Shown here: one piece after another, positions 15,685 to 22,618 of the stretch
Numbering within the stretch: position 1 is the first letter of the stretch
Layout of the letters: each line of letters opens with the position of its first letter
Origin: Fontisphaera persica
GTDB lineage: Bacteria; Verrucomicrobiota; Verrucomicrobiia; Limisphaerales; Fontisphaeraceae
Direction of reading: 5' to 3'
Length of the DNA stretch: 64,000 nucleotides
NCBI RefSeq assembly: GCF_024832785.1
Contig: NZ_CP116615.1
Span: 372,001 to 436,000 of the forward strand
Notes under the pieces: generated by a model
Databases searched by the model: none
What the model saw: only the letters and a program-made list of their open reading frames with translations
What the model was told of the DNA's origin: nothing
Translations under genes and position numbers: made by a program

Positions 15685-16305
15685 TTAATCCAGCCGCTTG
15701 ACGCGAATGTTTTTGAAACGCACCACGCTTTTGGGGTCATGAGCCTGGAGGGCAAAGGTGCCTTCATCCAGTTTGCGCGTGAAATCATTGCCCGGTTTTT
15801 TGTCGGGCGGCTCGGTGTAGTCCACCACCACCTTGTCATTGATTTTCACAATGACGCGGTTGCCCTGGACAAGGATGGTTTGGGTCCACCATTCCTTGTC
15901 TTTGGCGGCGGTTTCGCGCACATTCACCACATCGTACAGACTGCCGGTGCGCTTCCAGTCGCTGTGGCTGTTGTTGACCTGGCATTCAAAGCCGTACTTG
16001 GGCCAGCCGGTGGGTTGGTAGCGGGTGTGGAAATAAATGCCGCCATTGGCGCCCGGCTCGGTCATGACGTCCACGCGCAACTCAAAATTTTTGAAGGGTT
16101 TGGGGTCGCCCACATAGAACAGATGGCAACGGTCTCCGCGGGTGACCAGCGCGCCGTCCTCAATTTTCCAGGTGTTGGTGTTTTCGGTGGCCATCCGCCA
16201 GCCGTTGAAGGTTTTGCCGTCAAACAACGCCACAAAACCCGGTTCCACTCCTGCGGCGGAGGCGAGCACCGCCGAGGCCAACAAACTCAGCAAGCAGTTT
16301 TTCAT
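15685..16305 (-). CDS. Exported DUF1080 (3-keto-disaccharide hydrolase-like) protein
   Basis: 206 residues from the ATG complementary to 16303-16305. A short signal peptide (LLSLLASAVLASAAG) precedes the concanavalin-like DUF1080 fold: FVALFDGKTFNGW near 24-36, WKIEDGALV, FKNFELRVDV, GGIYFHTRY, YGFECQVNN and the C-terminal FKNIRVKRL. The family is very abundant in planctomycetes and verrucomicrobia, and some members hydrolyse 3-keto-glycosides made by Gfo/Idh/MocA oxidoreductases. Single-domain form. The nearest Gfo/Idh/MocA gene in this window is at 34894, not adjacent. Confidence 0.88.
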   Translation of the reverse strand: MKNCLLSLLASAVLASAAGVEPGFVALFDGKTFNGWRMATENTNTWKIEDGALVTRGDRCHLFYVGDPKPFKNFELRVDVMTEPGANGGIYFHTRYQPTGWPKYGFECQVNNSHSDWKRTGSLYDVVNVRETAAKDKEWWTQTILVQGNRVIVKINDKVVVDYTEPPDKKPGNDFTRKLDEGTFALQAHDPKSVVRFKNIRVKRLD

Positions 16306-16413
16306 GGCGGGCAAGGGTGCCTCAAACCGGCTGCACCTGCAAGCCAGAAGAAAACCCCCGTGCTGCATTTGCCGTTGAGCGTGCCGTTGGGAATGTGGCA
16401 TGTTACCGGCGCG

Positions 16414-16734
16414 ATGAACGAAGCCATTGAACGTCATCGGGCCAGAGTGGCCCAGTTTCCCGACCATGAGCTGCCGCGCTTCAGCCTGGGCAAGGCGCTT
16501 TTTGACGCGGGTGAGTATGCCGAGGCGAAGGAGCACTTTCAGGTGGCGTTGAAGCTCAAACCCGACTGGATGGCGGTGCAAATTTTGCTGGCGCGCTGCG
16601 AGTTGATGCTGGGCAATCGCGAGGCGGCCCGCCAGGCATTGGAGCGGGCGCGGGTGCTGGCGGAACAGCAAAATCATGCGGGGCCCAAGGCGGAGGTGGA
16701 GCAATTACTGGAGGATTTGGAGCGGCAGGATTGA
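16414..16734 (+). CDS. Small tetratricopeptide-repeat protein
   Basis: 106 residues, three helical-hairpin repeats and little else. The best repeats are PRFSLGKALFDAGEYAEAKEH and VQILLARCELMLGNREAARQA, with the TPR consensus Gly/Ala and Tyr/Ala positions. No signal peptide or membrane helix, so cytoplasmic. An in-frame ATG 21 nt upstream would add seven residues. Divergent from the DUF1080 gene (108 bp between starts) and 15 bp upstream of the sulfatase gene, with which it may be cotranscribed. It probably acts as an adaptor; partner unknown. Confidence 0.75.
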   Translation: MNEAIERHRARVAQFPDHELPRFSLGKALFDAGEYAEAKEHFQVALKLKPDWMAVQILLARCELMLGNREAARQALERARVLAEQQNHAGPKAEVEQLLEDLERQD

Positions 16735-16749
16735 AAAAGCGGGAATCCC

Positions 16750-18054
16750 ATGGCGCCACGTTATTTATTATACCTGGGAAAATGCAGCCTGGTGGCCATG
16801 CTCCTGCAGTGGTGGCCGCTGGCCGCGGCACCAGCGCCCAACCTGGTGATGATTGTTTCCGATGACCACGCGTGGACGGATTACGGCTTCATGGGCCATC
16901 CGTATTTGCGCACGCCACATTTGGACCGTTTGGCGCGGGAAAGCCTGGTGTTTACGCGCGCCTATGTGCCTGCCAGTTTATGTTGTCCCAGTCTGGCCTC
17001 CCTGATTACAGGACGCTATCCGCATCAGCACAAGATTACCAGCAATGACCCGCCGCTGCCGCCGGGCATGACGCCGGCGCAGTTTTATAAAACCCCGGCA
17101 TTTCAGGAGGGACGCGAAGTCATGAACCGGCACCTGGAAAGCGTGCCCACACTGCCCCGGCTGTTGAAGGAGCGGGGGTACTGGTGTTTGCAAACTGGCA
17201 AGTGGTGGCAGGGGGATTACACGCGGGGAGGATTCACCCACGGCATGACCCGGGGCGGGCGGCATGGCGATGAAGGATTGGACATTGGGCGCAAGACGAT
17301 GCAACCCATCTATGATTTCATAGCCCGGGCCCGGGCCGAACAGCGGCCCTTCATGGTGTGGTACGCCCCGATGATGCCGCACGATCCGCATACACCCCCG
17401 GAGCGATTGTTGGAGCATTACCGGCCGCTGACGCCCTCCCTGCATGTGGCGCGTTACTGGGCCATGGTGGAATGGTTTGATGAGACGGTGGGGGAGTTGT
17501 TGCAATACTTGGACGCGCAACGGCTGGCGACCAATACCCTCGTGGTTTATCTGGCCGACAATGGCTGGATTCAGAGCGAGGATAATCCACGCTATGCGCC
17601 CAAATCCAAACAATCCCCCTATGACGGCGGGTTGCGCACGCCGCTGATGTTACGATGGCCGGGGAGAATAAGGCCGGCGTTGCGCCCCACACCGGTGTCG
17701 TCGGTGGATGTTTTGCCCACGCTGGTCAAGCTCATGCAATTGCCGCGGATGACGGACTTACCGGGTGTTGATTTGTTGGACGAGCGGGCGGTGAGACGCA
17801 GACCGGCCATTTTTGGGGAGTGCCACACGCACAACGCGGTGGACTTGCACCAGCCCGCCTCGAGCCTGCGCTGGCGCTGGGTGGTGGCGGGGGATTGGAA
17901 ATTAATAGTTCCCCATCCGGCCAATGAACCGGAGGGGTCGCTGGAACTTTACCATCTGGGGCGAGATTCTCGGGAACAGCAAAATCTCGCCTCCCGTGAG
18001 CCGCGGCGGGTGGCTCGTTTGCAGGCCATGTTGGATGCGTGGTGGCGGCCTTGA
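16750..18054 (+). CDS. Exported sulfatase-family protein with an atypical C-C-P-S-L signature
   Basis: 434 residues. A signal peptide ends near residue 28. Alkaline-phosphatase-superfamily landmarks follow: NLVMIVSDDHAWTDYG (31-46, metal-binding Asp39), the formylglycine region SLCCPSLASLITGRYPH (77-93), FMVWYAPMMPHDPH and VVYLADNGW, then YDGGLRTPLMLRWPG. Sulfatases need the signature C-x-[PA]-S-R to make formylglycine; here Cys78 is followed by C, P, S and then Leu82 instead of Arg. Other metal-binding positions look intact. It probably acts on sulfated polysaccharides outside the cytoplasm, or on phosphoesters if the cysteine is not converted. It is convergent with clpS, 13 bp away. Confidence 0.88.
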   Translation: MAPRYLLYLGKCSLVAMLLQWWPLAAAPAPNLVMIVSDDHAWTDYGFMGHPYLRTPHLDRLARESLVFTRAYVPASLCCPSLASLITGRYPHQHKITSNDPPLPPGMTPAQFYKTPAFQEGREVMNRHLESVPTLPRLLKERGYWCLQTGKWWQGDYTRGGFTHGMTRGGRHGDEGLDIGRKTMQPIYDFIARARAEQRPFMVWYAPMMPHDPHTPPERLLEHYRPLTPSLHVARYWAMVEWFDETVGELLQYLDAQRLATNTLVVYLADNGWIQSEDNPRYAPKSKQSPYDGGLRTPLMLRWPGRIRPALRPTPVSSVDVLPTLVKLMQLPRMTDLPGVDLLDERAVRRRPAIFGECHTHNAVDLHQPASSLRWRWVVAGDWKLIVPHPANEPEGSLELYHLGRDSREQQNLASREPRRVARLQAMLDAWWRP

Positions 18055-18067
18055 GCAGGAATGCCTC

Positions 18068-18382
18068 TCAGGCTGGCTCGTCCTTTTCCAGGGTGGCGTG
18101 GAGGCTGTAGCTATGGAGCTGGTGAACGTAATGTTCGGCTTTCTCCAAGGTGTCGCGCACGAGCACACTTTTGCCCTGCGTATGCACTTGGAGCATGTGG
18201 TGTTCGGCCTTCTGGCGGGGCCAGCCGAAAACCCGCATGAAGACATGCGTCACATAACTCATCAGGTTGACCGGGTCATTCCAGCACACCACCAGGTAAC
18301 CCGGTTCCAGCGCGTCTTTAGACTGGCTTTCCGTCGTTTCTCCCACATCCGGGAGAGTCAAAGGTTCCATCGTTTCGGGCAT
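18068..18382 (-). CDS. clpS: ATP-dependent Clp protease adaptor ClpS
   Basis: 104 residues from the ATG at 18382, with GGGGTGG 7 nt upstream. After a flexible acidic N-terminus of about 30 residues comes the ClpS core: VVCWNDPVNLMSYVTHVF, KAEHHMLQVHTQGKSVLV and a C-terminal YSLHATLEKDE. ClpS hands N-degron substrates to ClpA or ClpC for ClpP. The NDPVNLMSYVTxVF wording is closer to the actinobacterial type (which has DDPVNLMSYV) than to the proteobacterial NDDYTPM type. No clp gene is adjacent. Convergent with the sulfatase gene. Confidence 0.92.
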   Translation of the reverse strand: MPETMEPLTLPDVGETTESQSKDALEPGYLVVCWNDPVNLMSYVTHVFMRVFGWPRQKAEHHMLQVHTQGKSVLVRDTLEKAEHYVHQLHSYSLHATLEKDEPA

Positions 18383-18398
18383 AAGCAATCCACCCCTA

Positions 18399-18428
18399 AT
18401 AATTACCTTGTTTGCAGGCTGGTTACAA
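18399..18428 (-). promoter_or_regulatory. Possible clpS promoter
   Basis: On the minus strand: -35 TTGTAA (complement of 18423-18428), 18-bp spacer, -10 AATTAT (complement of 18399-18404), then a short leader with a GGGGTGG ribosome-binding site before the ATG at 18382. Confidence 0.4.
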
Positions 18429-18642
18429 GCGGGGGGCTGCTGACAGCGTTAACGGGGGCGGTGAACTCCAGAATCTTCAAGCCGGTCTGTCCCGGTAAAA
18501 CCAGCCGTCCGGAGTATCGTTCAATGGCGGTATGAGAGGTGGAGCCGGGGCGAGGCCGAAGTCGCCACCGGAGGGTTAGGGGAGCAAGGCTGCGGGGTCC
18601 GAAAACAGACTGCAGGCGTTAAGGGGATTGGTATTCGCAATT

Positions 18643-18671
18643 TTGAGAGCGGCGAGCGATTTGCTTTGCAT
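18643..18671 (+). promoter_or_regulatory. Promoter of the HAD gene (probably leaderless)
   Basis: -35 TTGAGA (18643-18648), 17-bp spacer, -10 TTGCAT (18666-18671), then 6 nt to the ATG at 18678. No Shine-Dalgarno sequence. The rest of the 295-bp gap between clpS and this gene holds nothing I can name. Confidence 0.4.
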
Positions 18672-18677
18672 TCAAGC

Positions 18678-19226
18678 ATGATAAAGCCTGCCATTTTTTT
18701 AGAGCGCGACGGAATACTCAACCGGCCGCGGGTGGAAGGGGGCAAAGCGGTCCCGCCCACGGCGTTGAAGGAGTTTGAGATTTGCGTGGAAGTGCTGCCC
18801 TTGTTGCGTCGTTTGAAGGAGCAGGGGTTTCTGTTGATTGCCACCACCAACCAGCCGGGGATAAGCCGGGGTTATTTGTCCCGCTTTGAACTGGACCGGA
18901 TGCATGCCTTGGTGCGGCAGATATTTCCCTTGGATGATTTGTTTTTCTGTCCGCACGATGAAATGGATCATTGCCCCTGCCGCAAGCCACGTCCGGGACT
19001 GCTGATTGAAGCGGCTTATAAGTGGCACATAGACCTGCCGCATTCCTTTGTCATCAGCGACAAGTGGCAGGATGCCGAGGCGGCCCGGTGGGCGGGTTGT
19101 ACGTCGGTCATGATTCGGAGCGCCTCCAATGGCGCGGGCCATCATGATTGTGTGGTGCCGGACTTCCGGGCGGCGGTGGAGAAAGTCCTTTATTTGCACA
19201 GCATGAATTATTCGATTGAGGACTAA
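18678..19226 (+). CDS. HAD-IIIA (histidinol-phosphatase/GmhB-like) protein with altered nucleophile position
   Basis: 182 residues. Matches the D-glycero-D-manno-heptose-1,7-bisphosphate 7-phosphatase/histidinol-phosphatase group: motif I FLERDGILN (7-15), motif II TTNQPGISRG, a zinc loop CPHDEMDHCPCRKPRPG and motif IV ISDKWQDAEAARWAG. In active HAD phosphatases motif I begins with the nucleophilic Asp (DxDG[TV]); here that position is Glu9 and the following general acid Asp11 is kept. This may slow or change catalysis, or the protein may be a pseudo-enzyme. The zinc loop and the motif-III lysine (RKPRPG) are intact. Stand-alone gene, 71 bp upstream of an acyl-CoA ligase. Confidence 0.82.
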   Translation: MIKPAIFLERDGILNRPRVEGGKAVPPTALKEFEICVEVLPLLRRLKEQGFLLIATTNQPGISRGYLSRFELDRMHALVRQIFPLDDLFFCPHDEMDHCPCRKPRPGLLIEAAYKWHIDLPHSFVISDKWQDAEAARWAGCTSVMIRSASNGAGHHDCVVPDFRAAVEKVLYLHSMNYSIED

Positions 19227-19297
19227 AGGAGGGCCGGGGGGCAGGGAGGCAAGGGCAGGGTTGCAGGTTGGGCTGTCTGATGCTAATAACATGGCCA

Positions 19298-20776
19298 ATG
19301 AACCTTGCAACCCAATGGGCCACGGCCGCCGGGCGTGAACCACAGAAGGCAGCGTTATTTTGGGGGGATGCCACTTTTACCCACGCCCAACTGTACCATC
19401 AATCCCGCTGGCTGGCGGCAGAACTGGAGCGGTTGGGGGTGCGGCCGGGGGACCGGGTGGGGTTGTGGCTTAAAAATTGTCCGGAATTTGTGCCGGCCTT
19501 GTTCGGGATTTTCATGGCCAACGCGGCGGCCGTTCCCATCAACAATTTTCTCAAGCCCGAGGAGGTGGCTTTCATCCTGGAGGATGCCGGCATCCGGCAT
19601 CTGATTACGGATGCTTCGCTGGCGGAGCCGTCCCAAAAACTGGTGGAGAAACACCCCGGTTTGGTGGTTTGGATGGTGGAAAAAATGCCGGCCATGCCGG
19701 GGGATTTGTCGGATATCCCTCCTTCAGGTTGTGTCCGGGAGGAGAAGGATTTGGCGGTCTTGATTTACACCTCGGGCACGACGGGGCGGCCCAAGGGAGC
19801 CATGCTGACCCATGGCAATTTGCTGCATAACATTCGGAGCTGCCAGCAGATGTTGGAGAGCACGCTGGGAGACCGTTTTGTGCTGTTGCTGCCCATGTTT
19901 CACAGCTTCATGCTGACGGTGTGCGTGTTGCTGCCCTTGTGCACGGGGGCCTCGATTGTGCTCATCAAATCCATTCATCCCGCGAAAAACATCATCCTCG
20001 AGATATTGCGGCATCAGGGCACCATTTTGCCGGCGGTGCCGTCGTTTTTCCGGCTGTTTGCGCAGGCGGAGCTGCCGCCGCAACTGCCGTTGCGGCTGTG
20101 CATCAGCGGCGGGGCGGCGCTGCCGGTGGAAATTTTGCGTGAATTCAACCGCAAATTTCCGTTGCCGTTGCTCGAAGGTTATGGCCTGAGCGAGACCAGT
20201 CCGGTGGCAAGCCTGAATCCCATCCGCGGGCCGTGGAAGGAAGGCAGCATTGGCGTGCCGATTCCGGACGTGGAATTGAGTGTGCAGGATGATCAGGGTC
20301 GCTTTCTGCCACCGCGGGAGATTGGCGAGATTTGCATCCGCGGGGGCAACGTCATGGCGGGCTACTGGAACCAGCCGGAGGCCACCGCGGCGGTCATGCG
20401 GGACGGCTGGCTGTTGACAGGCGATGTGGGTTACCGCGATGAAGACGGCTATTTTTACATCACGGACCGCAAGAAGGACATGTTGATTGTCAACGGCATC
20501 AATGTGTATCCCCGCGAGATTGAGGAATTGATTTATCAATACCCCGGCATCCGCGAGGCGGCGGTCATCGGCGTGCCGGATGCCCGCCGTGGTGAGCAAC
20601 CTGTAGCGTTTGTGTCCTTGAATGAAGGAGCGGCATTTGACGAGTATGCCCTCTTGCGTTTTTTGCGCGAGCGCATGGCACATTACAAGGTGCCCAGGAA
20701 AGTGACGGTGCTGCCGGCCTTGCCGCGCAACGCCACCGGTAAAATCCTCAAGACCGAGCTGCGCAAGATGGCCTGA
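19298..20776 (+). CDS. Acyl-CoA synthetase (AMP-forming, fatty-acid type)
   Basis: 492 residues from the ATG at 19298, which starts right at the conserved N-terminal MNLATQWATAA. Motifs of the ANL superfamily are complete: P-loop IYTSGTTGRPKGAMLTHGN, A5 GYGLSETSPVA, A7 LLTGDVGYRDEDGYFYITDR, A8 KKDMLIVNGINVYPREIE and the A10 lysine in PRNATGKILK. It activates a carboxylic acid with ATP and transfers it to CoA; overall wording fits medium- or long-chain fatty acids, but chain length cannot be read from sequence. No membrane spans. Upstream gap is 71 bp after the HAD gene; a small possible gene and lpd follow. Confidence 0.92.
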   Translation: MNLATQWATAAGREPQKAALFWGDATFTHAQLYHQSRWLAAELERLGVRPGDRVGLWLKNCPEFVPALFGIFMANAAAVPINNFLKPEEVAFILEDAGIRHLITDASLAEPSQKLVEKHPGLVVWMVEKMPAMPGDLSDIPPSGCVREEKDLAVLIYTSGTTGRPKGAMLTHGNLLHNIRSCQQMLESTLGDRFVLLLPMFHSFMLTVCVLLPLCTGASIVLIKSIHPAKNIILEILRHQGTILPAVPSFFRLFAQAELPPQLPLRLCISGGAALPVEILREFNRKFPLPLLEGYGLSETSPVASLNPIRGPWKEGSIGVPIPDVELSVQDDQGRFLPPREIGEICIRGGNVMAGYWNQPEATAAVMRDGWLLTGDVGYRDEDGYFYITDRKKDMLIVNGINVYPREIEELIYQYPGIREAAVIGVPDARRGEQPVAFVSLNEGAAFDEYALLRFLRERMAHYKVPRKVTVLPALPRNATGKILKTELRKMA

Positions 20777-20858
20777 TTTAACCGAGATGGCACGTGGATT
20801 GGGCGGACGGGAAGGGGTTTTGCGGAGGGAAGGCCCGCAGGAAAAAGTCCGGCTTGTT

Positions 20859-20886
20859 TTGACAGGCGACCTGCCTTGCGTACGCT
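20859..20886 (+). promoter_or_regulatory. Possible promoter in the gap before lpd
   Basis: -35 TTGACA (20859-20864), 16-bp spacer, -10 TACGCT (20881-20886). It could serve the small reading frame at 20901 or lpd. Its sequence (GACAGGC...GCCTTG...CTCTCC) resembles the promoter region before the GH140 gene near 57800. Confidence 0.45.
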
Positions 20887-20900
20887 CTCCCTCTAAAATC

Positions 20901-21113
20901 ATGGGTGAGCCGTCGCAGTGGGCTTGCCCCGGTTTGATAGACACCCGGGGGCGGGTGGTGTCGGGCGGGCCGGCGCGGGTGGGCACCTGGTGGCGCAAGA
21001 GGGTGCCGGGCTGGATGTCGCCGAGTTTATCATTGCTCCGGAGGGGAGCCACTCGGTTTGGAGATACTTATCCGCCGGCGCCACGCGCCTTTTACCGGTT
21101 GCGCGTGTCTTGA
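20901..21113 (+). CDS. Possible small protein of unknown function, or a gene remnant
   Basis: 70 codons from an ATG 14 nt after a promoter-like element. Codon third positions are mostly G or C, as in neighbouring genes, but the product is basic and Gly/Arg/Trp-rich with no recognisable domain. It ends PRAFYRLRVS, which resembles the FYRLRV-type C-terminus common on large exported verrucomicrobial proteins, while the overlapping frame contains SVWRYLSAG, a phrase also seen in such proteins. It could therefore be the scar of a deleted larger gene. The rest of the gap 20777-21200 holds no other gene I can support. Confidence 0.25.
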   Translation: MGEPSQWACPGLIDTRGRVVSGGPARVGTWWRKRVPGWMSPSLSLLRRGATRFGDTYPPAPRAFYRLRVS

Positions 21114-21200
21114 GCGAGGCGAACGGCCGCCGCTGGGGACTGTGCGCCGTGGGGGGGATAACTCTTGGTCATCCCCCAAGCATGGGATATAGTTGGGTCC

Positions 21201-22586
21201 GTGGAAACCAGAGCGTTTGATTTGGTGGTGATTGGAGCGGGACCGGGCGGCTATGTGGCGGCCATCCGCGCCGCCCAGCTTGGCCTGCAAACGGCGTGTG
21301 TGGACAAAGAGGCGGTTCTGGGCGGCACCTGCCTGCGCATTGGCTGCATCCCCAGCAAAGTCTTGCTGGAATCCAGCGCCCGCTATCAGGAAGCCCTCAC
21401 CGGCCTGGCCCAGCATGGAGTGCGGGTGAATGGAGTGAGCCTCGATTTGCCTGCCGTGCTCCAGCGGAAAGACCAGGTGGTGCGCGCCTTGACCAAAGGC
21501 ATTGAGGGGTTGTTTCGGAAAAATAAAATCACGCACTTTCAAGGCACGGCTTCCTTTTTGTCGCCCCACGAAATTGAAGTCCGCGGCCAGGACAATGTGC
21601 GTCTGCAGGCGAAACATTTTATCATCGCCACGGGCAGTGTTTCCGCGCCATTGCCCGGGGTGGAATTGGACGGCGAGCGCATTGTGACCAGCACGGAAGC
21701 GCTCTCCTTTGCGGAAGTGCCGCGGCGACTGGTGGTCATTGGCGCCGGTTTCATTGGTCTGGAGCTCAGTTGTGTCTGGCAGCGGTTCGGCGCCCAAGTC
21801 ACTGTCTTGGAATATCTCAACCGCATTCTGCCGGGGACGGATGAGGAAATAGCCCAGGAGGCGCAAAAAATATTCACGCGGCAGGGACTGAAATTTCATC
21901 TCAACACGCGGGTGACCTCCGCACGGAGGGTGGGCGGCCATTGCGTGGTGGAGCGTGAGGGTGCTGAGCCATTGGAATGTGATTATGTGTTGCTTGCGGT
22001 GGGCCGGGTGCCGCATACGGCTGGTTTGGGATTGGAGCGGCTGGGAATTGCGCTGGAACGAGGACGCATTCCCGTCAATGAGCGTTTTGCCACCGCCGTG
22101 CCGGGCGTGTACGCCATTGGCGATGTCATTCATGGCCCCATGCTGGCGCACAAGGCCGAGGAGGAGGGCATCGCTTGTGTGGAGGGCATAGTCCGGGGAC
22201 ATGGGCATGTGGATTACGACTTGATTCCCGGAGTGGTGTACACCCATCCGGAAATTGCCGCCGTGGGTAAAACGGAGGCACAATTAAAAGAACGGGGCAT
22301 TCCTTATCGCAAAGGGATTTTTCCACTATTGGCCAGCGGCCGCGCCCGCACGCTCGGCGAAACGGAGGGCAAAATCAAAGTGCTGGCACATGCCGAAACT
22401 GATCGCTTGCTGGGCGTCCACCTGATTGCGCCCCATGCCGGGGAAATGATTGGGGAAGCGGCGGCGGCCATGGCGTTTGGGGCCAGCGCGGAAGATTTGG
22501 CGCGGGTATGCCATGCCCACCCCACCTTGTCCGAGGCGCTCAAAGAGGCGGCCCTGGCCGTGGACGGCCGCGCCATTCATATTTGA
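21201..22586 (+). CDS. lpdA: Dihydrolipoyl dehydrogenase (E3)
   Basis: 461 residues, taking the GTG at 21201 as start because it leads directly into the FAD-binding N-terminus DLVVIGAGPGGYVAAI; no in-frame ATG is near. The redox disulfide is GGTCLRIGCIPSK (about 40-52). The NAD-binding motif is VVIGAGFIGLELSCVW, the second FAD motif is VYAIGDVIHGPMLAHKAEEEG, and the C-terminal interface has the active-site His in HAHPTLSEALKEAAL. E3 reoxidises dihydrolipoamide of 2-oxoacid dehydrogenase and glycine-cleavage complexes. No E1 or E2 gene is next to it here, so it is either shared between complexes or orphaned from its cluster. Confidence 0.93.
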   Translation: METRAFDLVVIGAGPGGYVAAIRAAQLGLQTACVDKEAVLGGTCLRIGCIPSKVLLESSARYQEALTGLAQHGVRVNGVSLDLPAVLQRKDQVVRALTKGIEGLFRKNKITHFQGTASFLSPHEIEVRGQDNVRLQAKHFIIATGSVSAPLPGVELDGERIVTSTEALSFAEVPRRLVVIGAGFIGLELSCVWQRFGAQVTVLEYLNRILPGTDEEIAQEAQKIFTRQGLKFHLNTRVTSARRVGGHCVVEREGAEPLECDYVLLAVGRVPHTAGLGLERLGIALERGRIPVNERFATAVPGVYAIGDVIHGPMLAHKAEEEGIACVEGIVRGHGHVDYDLIPGVVYTHPEIAAVGKTEAQLKERGIPYRKGIFPLLASGRARTLGETEGKIKVLAHAETDRLLGVHLIAPHAGEMIGEAAAAMAFGASAEDLARVCHAHPTLSEALKEAALAVDGRAIHI

Positions 22587-22611
22587 TATCAGCCGGTGCC
22601 CGCGTTATATA
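22583..22611 (+). promoter_or_regulatory. Promoter of the GH39-like gene (leaderless)
   Basis: -35 TTGATA (22583-22588, overlapping the lpd stop codon), 17-bp spacer, -10 TATATA (22606-22611; TATAAG two bases later is an alternative). The ATG at 22619 begins 7 nt after the -10, so it should coincide with the transcription start. Confidence 0.6.
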
Positions 22612-22618
22612 AGGGCGC

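Noticed and set aside
15538-16413. A long plus-strand frame upstream of the small TPR protein
   Set aside because: It is the antisense shadow of the DUF1080 gene; only the last 106 codons show TPR repeats and normal composition.
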